From Flammeovirgaceae bacterium BBD 1991-12 (lineage in GTDB: Bacteria; Bacteroidota; Bacteroidia; Cytophagales; Cyclobacteriaceae), in the NCBI GenBank assembly GCA_001657315.1, contig LYSV01000071.1, positions 1 to 64,000 of the forward strand: a DNA stretch of 64,000 nucleotides, given 5' to 3'. Both the position numbers and the translations under genes were made by a program. The notes below the pieces were generated by a model. It worked only from the letters and a program-made list of their open reading frames with translations, was not told where the DNA came from and searched no databases. Shown here one piece after another: positions 18,022 through 26,410 of the stretch; position 1 is the first letter of the stretch, and the number at the start of each line of letters is the position of its first letter.

Positions 18022-19146
18022 CTATACGTAGTTGTTCAGCATCACCGGCATGACCAGCATCAGGATGTCCTCGTTGTCATCCTTCTCAAGAGGCATGATC
18101 AATCCTGCCTTGTTGGGCTCGGACAAGTAAAGCTCTACCTTATCCGTATCCAGGTTGTTCAGCATCTCGATAAGAAAGCGGGCGTTGAAACCAATCTCAA
18201 TATCCTCACCATCGTGCTCACAGGAAAGGCGCTCATTTGCCTCATTTGCGAAGTCCAGGTCCTCTGCTGAGATCTGAAGCTCACTTCCGGTTATCTTAAG
18301 TCTGACCTGATGTGTGGTTTTATTGGCATAAATGGCAATCCTCTTCAGTGAGCTCAGGAATTCGGACCGGTCGATGGTCATTTTATTGTTATTATCCAGT
18401 GGGATCACGTTTTCGTAGTCCGGGAAACGCTCATCGATAAGCCGGCAGATCATTTTGATATTGTCAAACTTGAAGAAGGCGTTGGATACATTGAATTCTA
18501 CCGTAACGCTTGCATTTTCTGTGGGTAGTGTAGTCTTCAGCAGGTTCAGCGCCTTTCTGGGAATGATGATCGTATTGCCATTGTCAGAAGCCACATCCAC
18601 CCGGCGATAGCGGATAAGACGGTGGCCGTCCGTAGAAACAAAGGTCGTATTGGTATCTGTCAGGTTCATGTACACACCTGTCATCGCCGGCCTGAGCTCA
18701 TCGTTGCTGGTGGCAAAAATGGTGTTGTTGATCGCGCTGGCCAGTACGTCGGTAGACATGTTTACCGAAAAGTCATCCGACACAGCAGGCACCTTGGGAA
18801 AGTCCGTAGCATTTTCCCCGGCCAGCTTGTATCGCCCATTGTCGGAGCTGATCTCCACACTGTAGGTTTCTTCATCAATAGAAAACGTAACGGGCTGCTC
18901 GGGCAGGTTTTTCAACGTCTCCAGCAGGATCCTGGCAGGCACTGCTATGTTACCACTTTCCTTTGACTCTACCTCCAGCTCTGTGATCATCGACGTCTGA
19001 AGATCAGAGGCGGTGACGGTCAATACCCCATCATTGATTTCGAACAGGAAATTTTCGAGGATAGGAACTACGGGATTGGTGGTGATGACGCCGTTGATAC
19101 CGGAAAGTTGCTTCAACAGGGCTGAAGAAGAGACGATGAACTTCAT
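18022..19146 (-). CDS. dnaN: DNA polymerase III beta subunit (sliding clamp)
   Basis: The 374-aa protein has the three-domain length of DnaN. Matching blocks include MKFIVSSSALLKQLSGINGV, PVVPILENFLFEI, STDGHRLIRYR, RFPDYENVIP and the C-terminal MLVMPVMLN. The clamp tethers DNA polymerase III to the template. dnaA and recF are not adjacent; instead the gene follows the gldA-gldF-gldG-DUF4340 operon on the same strand after 206 bp, a neighbourhood seen in other Bacteroidota. Confidence 0.97.
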   Translation of the reverse strand: MKFIVSSSALLKQLSGINGVITTNPVVPILENFLFEINDGVLTVTASDLQTSMITELEVESKESGNIAVPARILLETLKNLPEQPVTFSIDEETYSVEISSDNGRYKLAGENATDFPKVPAVSDDFSVNMSTDVLASAINNTIFATSNDELRPAMTGVYMNLTDTNTTFVSTDGHRLIRYRRVDVASDNGNTIIIPRKALNLLKTTLPTENASVTVEFNVSNAFFKFDNIKMICRLIDERFPDYENVIPLDNNNKMTIDRSEFLSSLKRIAIYANKTTHQVRLKITGSELQISAEDLDFANEANERLSCEHDGEDIEIGFNARFLIEMLNNLDTDKVELYLSEPNKAGLIMPLEKDDNEDILMLVMPVMLNNYV

Positions 19147-19352
19147 GTACGTAAATATTTATTCTATTTTTTGAAAGGGATGTAATTAAAATTTATAAGG
19201 CGTAAAGGTATAAATAAAATCAATTTTTGGAAATGTGCCCTGAGCTTAATACTGTAGATAATTTGCTGTTTTTGAGCTCTGAATGCAGGTACATGTCATT
19301 TACGGAGATCATCCCGAAAACGGGTATTATATGAAAAGTCATATACATGGTT

Positions 19353-20297
19353 TTATTTCTCCCTTACTTCAAAGAAGTGCCTGGGACGAAGGATCTTCCT
19401 TACCTTTCCAAAATCGAACAAAGCATAACCGGAGGAATCAATACGTCCTATGATCAACTCATTATCTCCTGGGGTATCAAAGAACTCTACAGTATGATCA
19501 TTGCCTCCGACATCCGTGACGATGATGGTGGCCTGAGTGGTACGAAGCTGATCCTGCCAGTTGTTCAGTTCTTCCTGATGCAAATAGTCATTGACATACA
19601 GCAGTGACAGGTCTTCCATGAAGTCCGTGAGCTTTGTGGAATCGGACTGAGGCAACTGGCGAATACTGAGATGCCGGTCCTGAAAGATCACATCAAACCC
19701 GCTGTCCTCCCTGCCGGGGTACAACATGTTCACTTCCTGTAAATTGGCCCAGTTAAGATCAAAAACCAGTGGGTCACGCCAACCGTTTTCGTCCAGTTCA
19801 AAAATACCGGCCAGGTTCACACGGTAGCCAGGGATCTCCACCACGTAGCTCTCCCCTCCTTCTTCCCTAAAGTAGCTCAGTCCACTGTCTGGGTTGCCTG
19901 TTACACTGAAAGCTTTCCGCGTCTCTTTATCTGCGAGAAACCTGACTTCGACGCCACTCACAGTCATCAGACTGTCCACCTCGGCAGTTCGGTTTTTTGC
20001 CACCCTCCTGCGCACCTTATTTTGCTTCAGAATGGCAAACAACACTGTGATACGCTGAGGATCCGCCTTGTACCTGCCATTAACTGTCCAGCCACCGCCG
20101 GAAAACTCCAGCGTATTTTGCTGAGATGTACTCACGAGTTGTACCTGATCGATGGCGGAGACGTTCTGCAACGCAAAAAGATCACGGGGTATACTCAGCC
20201 TGTCCGAAGGGCCGCCGGCAAAATACACCAGAACAGTGGTCACCACTAAGATCATCCAGATAATGAGAAGACGGATATTTTTCTTTCTTTGACTCAT
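19353..20297 (-). CDS. DUF4340 domain-containing protein of the gliding ABC operon
   Basis: The 314-aa protein has one N-terminal membrane segment (LLIIWMILVVTTVLVYFAGG) and an extracytoplasmic remainder of the DUF4340 type. Recognisable parts are LSIPRDLFALQNVSAIDQVQL near the start and KVRKILRPRHFFEVREK at the end. Its ATG overlaps the gldG stop (ATGA), so it is the fourth gene of gldA-gldF-gldG-X. Proteins of this family often accompany GldG-type ABC auxiliary proteins, presumably in the same periplasmic complex. Its exact role is unknown. Confidence 0.82.
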   Translation of the reverse strand: MSQRKKNIRLLIIWMILVVTTVLVYFAGGPSDRLSIPRDLFALQNVSAIDQVQLVSTSQQNTLEFSGGGWTVNGRYKADPQRITVLFAILKQNKVRRRVAKNRTAEVDSLMTVSGVEVRFLADKETRKAFSVTGNPDSGLSYFREEGGESYVVEIPGYRVNLAGIFELDENGWRDPLVFDLNWANLQEVNMLYPGREDSGFDVIFQDRHLSIRQLPQSDSTKLTDFMEDLSLLYVNDYLHQEELNNWQDQLRTTQATIIVTDVGGNDHTVEFFDTPGDNELIIGRIDSSGYALFDFGKVRKILRPRHFFEVREK

Positions 20298-21988
20298 TCT
20301 GTTTTGAATCCGGTATATTTCCTTTTTCTAAGATAAAACCGTGCTACACCATACAGTATCACCAGCACAATGGGCAACACAAGATTGATAGTCTGCCATT
20401 TGAGCTTTTCCCGGTCCGTTTTAACCTTATTCAGCGGTCTTATTCTGATCTCCTTATTGCGTGCGGTAATGATACCATCTTCGTCCAGCATGTAGGAAAG
20501 GGCATTCATCAGAAAGTCTTCATTGGCAAATTCTGCAGGGGCAAAGGGATAAAAGCCCAGCGGTTGCGGCCTTCCGGTGCCGGGGCTTATTTCATTACGG
20601 GCTATATCCCCATCACCCACTATCAGCAACTTACCTTCTGAAATTGAAGCATCTGCAAAGCCCTCTTCCCTCACGCCCTCCGGCTTGAAACGGTTCCTGT
20701 AAACCGACTCAAACCGGCCTTCCAGCAGCCAGGCTACCGGCAGCGCGGAGCGGTCAAGCATTTCCGGAGTGAGATTCTTCCTCAGATCAGTGACCGATAC
20801 CCTGACGGGGGCTGTGACTGTTCTGGAATAATCAGAGGTAAACAGCAGCGGGGTCTTTTTTACACTTGTCGCTCTCACCGTATCAATGGTACTCACAAAT
20901 TTGCCCAGTATACCGTCCATATTATTGGTGACAGGATGATCCCCAAACCGGTTGATGATAGGATAGAACCACCATTTCATCTGCCTGATCTGAGGCTGAT
21001 CACCCACGTTGCCTATGTTTACCGGGTAAAAGGCAGCCGAATTGTCCTGAACAAGGTCAATGTTCACCCGCACACCATATTTAAAAAGCTGATCATCCAG
21101 GTTCAGTTCGTAGGGAAAGGCAAAATTACTTTCGGAAGATGCACTATCCATATTGGTCTGCAGCCTGTCTATAAGCAACATGAGCCTACCGCCTTTCATC
21201 AGGTACTGATCCAGATAGAATTTATCCTGCTCGGAAAATGGTGAAGTTGGTCTGGCTATGATCAAAGCATCAAAACTTTGCAGATCTTCCCGTGCCAGAC
21301 GTACTTCATCTACCTCATAGTTGGATACTAAAGTGAGATTAAAGCTCTCCACTTCCAGTGAATCCATCTCACCATGTCCCCGTACCAGACCTATCTTTTT
21401 TCGTTCGAGGGTGGTAAGACGCCGGATAGCGGAAGCCAGCTCAAATTCCACACCTTCTATGGACTGGTTAAGCTTCTCCTCTGCGGTAGCAGCCCTGTTA
21501 CCACCCAGCAGCATTACTCCTTCCTCTACTCCTCCATAGCTTATCACAGCACCTGGAAAAATCAGCTTCTCCACCCGCTGCCCTTCTTCCTGATCGATCA
21601 CATTGGTAGGCTGTATTCCCCTGGCCATCAGGTCCTGCATGAACTGTCCCCGGGCACTTTCACTCAAAGCAGCACCCGGATCACTGAACGTATATTGAAT
21701 ATTGTCTCCCGAATATACCCTGAACTCCTCTAAAGTCTCCCGGATAGATCGCTGGAGTCTTTTAAAACCAGCATTCAGTTCGCCAGCCAGATATACCTCC
21801 ACATAGACCACATCATCGAGTTCCCTGAGCATCGCTTTGGTGGCAGGTTTTATGGAATACCGCCCCTCTTCAGTCAGATCAAAACGATAGAATGACCTGG
21901 ACGCAATAATATTGGTAAGAACAATGGCTGTGATACCAATGAACAAAGTGAGCAAGTCCCCCAATCTCCGGCTATTCAGATCTACCAT
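20294..21988 (-). CDS. gldG: gliding-associated ABC transporter substrate-binding protein GldG
   Basis: The 564-aa protein is built like GldG: an N-terminal transmembrane helix (LLTLFIGITAIVLTNIIASR), a large extracytoplasmic domain with KKIGLVRGHGEMDSLE and DALIIARPTSPFSEQDK, and a C-terminal helix (INLVLPIVLVILYGVARF). With GldA and GldF it forms an ABC complex required for gliding in some Bacteroidota. The start overlaps gldF by seven bases and the end overlaps the DUF4340 gene. The transported substrate is unknown. Confidence 0.92.
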   Translation of the reverse strand: MVDLNSRRLGDLLTLFIGITAIVLTNIIASRSFYRFDLTEEGRYSIKPATKAMLRELDDVVYVEVYLAGELNAGFKRLQRSIRETLEEFRVYSGDNIQYTFSDPGAALSESARGQFMQDLMARGIQPTNVIDQEEGQRVEKLIFPGAVISYGGVEEGVMLLGGNRAATAEEKLNQSIEGVEFELASAIRRLTTLERKKIGLVRGHGEMDSLEVESFNLTLVSNYEVDEVRLAREDLQSFDALIIARPTSPFSEQDKFYLDQYLMKGGRLMLLIDRLQTNMDSASSESNFAFPYELNLDDQLFKYGVRVNIDLVQDNSAAFYPVNIGNVGDQPQIRQMKWWFYPIINRFGDHPVTNNMDGILGKFVSTIDTVRATSVKKTPLLFTSDYSRTVTAPVRVSVTDLRKNLTPEMLDRSALPVAWLLEGRFESVYRNRFKPEGVREEGFADASISEGKLLIVGDGDIARNEISPGTGRPQPLGFYPFAPAEFANEDFLMNALSYMLDEDGIITARNKEIRIRPLNKVKTDREKLKWQTINLVLPIVLVILYGVARFYLRKRKYTGFKTE

Positions 21989-22710
21989 TTCCTGCTACCC
22001 AAAATCAGTTTAGTGAACATAAGCATAAGTCCGATCATACTGGCAAAATAGACCACATCCCGTGTATCTATCAGTCCCTTACTCAATGCATTATAGTGGT
22101 AAAGTATACCCAGTTGCTCAAGGAAAGGTGACCAGTTCCCCCATACATCAATGGATGCCAGGGATTGAAAACCTGAATAGAAGATGAAGCAGAGGAATAC
22201 CGCTGTGATGAACGAGACTATCTGATTGGTGGTAAAAAGTGAGCTGAGAATACCAATAGCCGTAAAGAGCCCTCCCAACAGGATAAGGCCTACATACGAA
22301 CCTATGACCCCGGCAGTATCAACATTACCCACGGGATCTCCCAATTGATATACAGACCAATAGTATACAAGGGTAGGCAGAACAGCAAAAATGACCAGCA
22401 GCCAGCCGGAAAAGTATTTACCCAAAATGATCTGCCAGTCTGTAAGAGGTTTGGTCAAAAGCAGCTCTATAGTACCGGCTTTTTTCTCCTCGGCAAACAT
22501 GCGCATGGTAATAGCAGGGATCAGGAACATGAAGACATAGGGGCCCAGTGTGAAAAGCGTTTCCATGTCAGCATAGCCATATTCCAGTACGGAGGTATCT
22601 GGAAATACCCACATTAAAAGGCCTATACCCGTGAGGAACACCGCAATGACAATATAGGCGATCAGGGAGTTGAGGAACCCGTTCAATTCTTTAACCAATA
22701 TCTGGATCAT
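21982..22710 (-). CDS. gldF: gliding motility-associated ABC transporter permease GldF
   Basis: The 242-aa protein is an integral membrane permease with about six hydrophobic helices, for example LIAYIVIAVFLTGIGLLMWVF and FMFLIPAITMRMFAEE. The MRMFAEEKKAGTIELLLTKP motif is typical of ABC-2 permeases of the GldF/NosY type. The first residues (MIQILVKELNGFLNSLI) match GldF. Its start overlaps the gldA stop as ATGA. It forms the membrane channel of the GldAFG transporter. Confidence 0.94.
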   Translation of the reverse strand: MIQILVKELNGFLNSLIAYIVIAVFLTGIGLLMWVFPDTSVLEYGYADMETLFTLGPYVFMFLIPAITMRMFAEEKKAGTIELLLTKPLTDWQIILGKYFSGWLLVIFAVLPTLVYYWSVYQLGDPVGNVDTAGVIGSYVGLILLGGLFTAIGILSSLFTTNQIVSFITAVFLCFIFYSGFQSLASIDVWGNWSPFLEQLGILYHYNALSKGLIDTRDVVYFASMIGLMLMFTKLILGSRKW

Positions 22711-23633
22711 TTCCCTTTGCTGGATTTGGTCAGTTCCTGAAATATATTCTCCATGGTCACCTCCTCCTGTTGCAGACCTACCAGAGTAAGTCCATGGTTG
22801 GACGCAAACTGGAAAATAACGGGCCTGATGTCCTCTTCCACAGTAGCCTCAAGGGTATATTTTGTATGATCTGTCTGATCCACTTTTGTGACTCCTTTAA
22901 TGGCGCTGAGCTGTTCAATATCCACAGCTTCGGAGAATTCCACATGGATCACGGCTACCTGCACCTGCTGCAGCTTAAGCTGATCGATCTGGTCATTGGC
23001 CACCAACTGTCCCTTGTTGATCACAATCACCCTGTCACAGAGAGCCTGCACTTCCTGCATGATATGGGAGCTGAAGATGACGGTTTTGTTCTTTCCTATC
23101 CGCCCTATAAGATTTCGTATTTCTATGATCTGGTTAGGGTCAAGACCCGTGGTTGGCTCATCCAGGATCAGTACCTCCGGATCATGGATAAGCGCCTGAG
23201 CCAGTCCAACACGCTGACGGTAACCTTTGGAAAGCGCCTCTATTTTTTTGTTCTGCTCACGGGACAGGCCACACATTTGTATGATCTCATCGATCCGGGG
23301 CCGCAATTCATTACCCCGAAGTCCATGCAGCTTACCAATGAACTGAAGATACTCCCGCACATACATGTCAAGGTAAAGAGGATTGTGCTCCGGCAAATAA
23401 CCGATCCTTTTCCTTACCTCACCAGGCTGGTCTACCACATCATAGCCGCATACCTCCACTTTACCACTGGAAGGAGGTGAAAAACAGGTAGCAATCTTCA
23501 TAGTGGTGGATTTGCCGGCTCCGTTCGGCCCCAGGAAGCCAAGGATCTCGCCCTCTGTTACTTCAAATGAAATATTATCCAGCGCCTTTTGTTCTCCGAA
23601 AGTTTTTGTGAGATTACTAACAAGAATCGACAT
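22707..23633 (-). CDS. gldA: gliding motility-associated ABC transporter ATP-binding protein GldA
   Basis: The 308-aa ATPase has Walker A GPNGAGKST (about residues 35-43), Q-loop, signature LSKGYRQRVGLAQ, Walker B VLILDEPTTGLD and H-loop FSSHIMQE. A C-terminal extension of about 90 residues is of the kind seen in GldA. It is first in the operon and is preceded by a consensus-like promoter. In some gliding bacteria gldA is separate from gldFG, but here all three are contiguous and overlapping. Confidence 0.95.
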   Translation of the reverse strand: MSILVSNLTKTFGEQKALDNISFEVTEGEILGFLGPNGAGKSTTMKIATCFSPPSSGKVEVCGYDVVDQPGEVRKRIGYLPEHNPLYLDMYVREYLQFIGKLHGLRGNELRPRIDEIIQMCGLSREQNKKIEALSKGYRQRVGLAQALIHDPEVLILDEPTTGLDPNQIIEIRNLIGRIGKNKTVIFSSHIMQEVQALCDRVIVINKGQLVANDQIDQLKLQQVQVAVIHVEFSEAVDIEQLSAIKGVTKVDQTDHTKYTLEATVEEDIRPVIFQFASNHGLTLVGLQQEEVTMENIFQELTKSSKGK

Positions 23634-23649
23634 AGCCCTAAATGAACGA

Positions 23650-23680
23650 CAAAGCTATTAATATGGTGCGACTATGCCAA
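23650..23680 (-). promoter_or_regulatory. Bacteroidota-type promoter of the gld operon (TTG-N20-TAGCTTTG)
   Basis: On the minus strand TTG (23680-23678), a 20-nt spacer and TAGCTTTG (23657-23650) match the Bacteroidota promoter consensus. The -7 box ends 16 bp before the gldA ATG, giving a short leader. Confidence 0.58.
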
Positions 23681-23697
23681 TAAATTTGGGAAAGAAC

Positions 23698-23722
23698 GAT
23701 TCCGGCGTCTGTGGCCGGAATC
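23698..23722 (-). terminator. hairpin terminator after the DUF6252-like lipoprotein gene
   Basis: GATTCCGGC and GCCGGAATC (nine perfect pairs, seven-nt loop) lie 14 bp after the stop of the lipoprotein gene. They are followed on the minus strand by GTTCTTTCCC. It lies upstream of the gldA promoter and would insulate the operon. Confidence 0.55.
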
Positions 23723-23735
23723 ATGAAGGGTTAAA

Positions 23736-24269
23736 CTATTGATTTTCCGCGTGGAATGTCCCCTGAATACTGGCAAAGTTACCTGTCACATCATTAATGA
23801 TCTGTACATCAAACTCACCTTTCACCCCCTCTTCAGTGATCTCGTTGATCTTAACAATTCCGGTATTGTCTACAAACCTGTAGGTATCAGAGCCAAAGAA
23901 ATAGGCCTCCGCCACCGGTGGCTCTACATTGCTGACCGGGGATATACGCGCAAGCGGGTAACTGCCGGTGATCCAGTGTCCGTCATCACCATCAATAAGT
24001 ACATTAATAATAAAATCAGGATCATTATTACTTCCGCGCAGGTCAATTTTATGACGCAGGGTGTTATTAATGAACCGGTCAGCGCCCTTGTAACGGGCCT
24101 CGCCTTCCATAACCACCTCTCTTCCTGCATCAGTGATGGTAAGACTGAATGATCCTAATTCCGGTCCGGCGGCAACACTGCCGTCATCATCGCCACAGCC
24201 AGACAGCAGACATATTAACAAGCCCAGGACCAGGGGCAACGGCATAAACAATTTTTTCATGGTTTTCAT
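23736..24269 (-). CDS. lipoprotein, DUF6252-like
   Basis: The ATG at 24269 (178 aa) is preferred over the TTG of the track. A lipoprotein signal peptide ends in LICLLSGC, followed by GDDDG, as in many Bacteroidota lipoproteins. The mature domain (SFSLTITDAGREVVMEGEAR, FIINVLIDGDDGHWITGSYP, GEFDVQIINDVTGN) resembles the beta-rich DUF6252 family of uncharacterised lipoproteins. It lies upstream of gldA on the same strand but behind its own terminator. Function is unknown. Confidence 0.65.
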   Translation of the reverse strand: MKTMKKLFMPLPLVLGLLICLLSGCGDDDGSVAAGPELGSFSLTITDAGREVVMEGEARYKGADRFINNTLRHKIDLRGSNNDPDFIINVLIDGDDGHWITGSYPLARISPVSNVEPPVAEAYFFGSDTYRFVDNTGIVKINEITEEGVKGEFDVQIINDVTGNFASIQGTFHAENQ

Positions 24270-24434
24270 TTTAAGGTTTAACAATTGGAAATAAGATGGG
24301 CTTTATACCATTACCTGAGGAATTGTAAACCTGATATCATTACCCAATACCAAAAATTAAGAATTCCTTAACCCTGTACCCTTTCAGCTACCAAAACAGT
24401 TTATTTTATTTGGGAAAATAGCTCTGAGCATCAA

Positions 24435-25016
24435 TTGAATAGAACGGGTAAAATATCGGATCAAAAGCTTATCAAACACATTACAAAGGGAAATGAAGTG
24501 GCTTTTTCCCAACTGTTCGATAAGTATTGGAAATCGCTTTCCAACGCAGCCTACAAGGTGCTAAAGGACAGGGAGGTGGCACATGACATCGTCCAGGAGA
24601 TCTTTACCGACCTGTGGTCAAAGCGAAGATCCCTTTCTATCGATCATGTATCATCTTATCTCCACACCGCGGTAAAATACAGAGTGATCAATCATATCCA
24701 GAAACATGAGATCCCTATGCTCAGCCTCGATTTTGTAGATGGCTTCAGGAATCTCAACACTACCGAGGAGCTGCTGGACCTGAAGGAGTTGGACCACCTT
24801 CTCAGGCAGTCTATTGATCAACTACCCGAACAATGCGGTAAGGTATTCTGTATGAGCCGGTTTGATCATATGAGCAATAAGGAAATAGCCGACCGGTTGA
24901 ATCTTTCCGTTCGAACCGTCGAAAATCACATTTCCCGGGCTATTCGGTTGCTCCGGCCGAAGGTCACCACCACCACACTGTACCTGTTACTTGTGTGCTA
25001 CGGCTGTCTCTCCTGA
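24435..25016 (+). CDS. ECF RNA polymerase sigma factor (FecI-like sigma-70)
   Basis: The 193-aa length and order match Bacteroidota FecI-type sigma factors. Region 2 is at about residues 20-90 (LFDKYWKSLSNAAYKVLKDR, DIVQEIFTDLWSKR) and region 4 at about 120-180 (IDQLPEQCGKVF, NKEIADRLNLSVRTVENHIS). The start is a TTG; no in-frame ATG exists nearby. A FecR anti-sigma gene, a TonB receptor with an STN domain and a PhoD-like phosphatase follow in the same direction. It probably activates the receptor operon upon substrate binding. Confidence 0.93.
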   Translation: MNRTGKISDQKLIKHITKGNEVAFSQLFDKYWKSLSNAAYKVLKDREVAHDIVQEIFTDLWSKRRSLSIDHVSSYLHTAVKYRVINHIQKHEIPMLSLDFVDGFRNLNTTEELLDLKELDHLLRQSIDQLPEQCGKVFCMSRFDHMSNKEIADRLNLSVRTVENHISRAIRLLRPKVTTTTLYLLLVCYGCLS

Positions 25017-25286
25017 TCCTGTTTTGGATTGGGACCGGAACAGGAAATAAAATCAGAAGTCAGAAAATACAGGGATATCTGTTCATTCTCATATTTTCCT
25101 CCTTTGTGGCACTTAGGAAAACAAGGTTTAATGTAGCTTGAAAGTGGACGATTTTCGGATAAAGGACTGATCCCTGTCATTGAAGTCTGTTACCCGAAAG
25201 TTATCCAAAGATTAATAATCATGTTTTTTCATAATTACATTGAGTAGTCGTCACGGTTATCTTGACTCACTATTAAACGGTGAGCA

Positions 25287-26249
25287 ATGACGGGAAAAGA
25301 ATTCCATCACATACTTAGAAAATATCTGAAAGGCAAAGGGACTGCTGAGGAAGAGCATGTTATTGACCAGTTCTATGCACGGAATCAAAGCAAAGATCTT
25401 CTGGACGATTATACAGAAAAAGAAGAGGCTGAGGCGAGGCGTCATATTAAGTCCAGGGTGCTTGATGCCATAAGGTCAGAAGCATCAGCAAACAAACAAG
25501 CTGTTAGGCACCGGTTTATGAAAGTGGCAGCATCCGTGGTTATAATATTTACGGTAAGTCTGGGAGTATATAAGGTGTTGACTTCTGAAACTGAGGTCGT
25601 TTATCTCACCAAGACCACTCAAAAAGGTCAAAAAGCGACCATAACGCTGAGTGATGGTTCTGAGGTGAAATTAAACGCTGAAAGTACCCTGATATATCCG
25701 GAAGCTTTTACCGGCGATATCAGGAACATTCAGCTAAAGGGGGAGGCTTTCTTCAACGTGGCAAAAGACAGGAACAGACCTTTCACGGTGAACTCATATG
25801 GAGTAGTCACTACTGTATTGGGCACAAGTTTTAATGTATCGGCATTCCCTGAAGAGGACATAAAGGTCACGGTGGCCACCGGAAAAGTGAGCGTATCATC
25901 CGAGGAGCAACAGGTTGAATTAACTCCCGGCGAACAGGCGACATATCAGTTAACTGATAAACATCTTGTTCAGGAAAAAGTAGCTGTGGAGAGTTTCATT
26001 GCATGGAAGGACGGGATACTTCAATTCACCAAGAGTTCTTTACCTGAAATTGCATCTGCTTTGGAAAGATGGTATGGTGTTACCATCACATTCTCAGAAG
26101 CTCAAAGTGATCATTGCCAATTGAGGATGACCTTTGACAACCTCACACTCAGGCAGACACTTGAGCAGTTAGCCATAGTGGCTGATGTACGCTATCACTT
26201 CAGGAATAATGGCCAAATAGAAATAACCGGAGTGGGATGTTCAAACTAA
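25287..26249 (+). CDS. FecR-family anti-sigma factor
   Basis: The 320-aa protein has a cytoplasmic N-terminus (about 75 residues), one transmembrane helix (VAASVVIIFTVSLGVYKVL), a periplasmic FecR domain (LSDGSEVKLNAESTL to FNVSAFPEE) and a C-terminal DUF4974 region ending EITGVGC. It would hold the ECF sigma factor and receive the signal from the STN domain of the TonB receptor encoded next. It begins 270 bp after the sigma gene; that gap holds no gene. Confidence 0.93.
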   Translation: MTGKEFHHILRKYLKGKGTAEEEHVIDQFYARNQSKDLLDDYTEKEEAEARRHIKSRVLDAIRSEASANKQAVRHRFMKVAASVVIIFTVSLGVYKVLTSETEVVYLTKTTQKGQKATITLSDGSEVKLNAESTLIYPEAFTGDIRNIQLKGEAFFNVAKDRNRPFTVNSYGVVTTVLGTSFNVSAFPEEDIKVTVATGKVSVSSEEQQVELTPGEQATYQLTDKHLVQEKVAVESFIAWKDGILQFTKSSLPEIASALERWYGVTITFSEAQSDHCQLRMTFDNLTLRQTLEQLAIVADVRYHFRNNGQIEITGVGCSN

Positions 26250-26313
26250 ACAGTAAAACGAATGAAATAAAGCATTGACGATCAATCAACTGAGCTTACC
26301 AGGTAGGATCAGT

Positions 26314-26349
26314 AAACCCGGCCCCTGCGCCAACAGATAAACCGGGTTT
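26314..26349 (+). terminator. hairpin between fecR-like gene and TonB receptor gene
   Basis: AAACCCGG (26314-26321) pairs with CCGGGTTT (26342-26349) across a 20-nt loop and is followed by TAAAC. It may end the regulator transcript so that the receptor gene is served by its own sigma-dependent promoter. Confidence 0.45.
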
Positions 26350-26410
26350 TAAACTTATTACAAACTCATCCGGACTGCTATCCGGACAAACTTTATAACA
26401 CTACAAAACT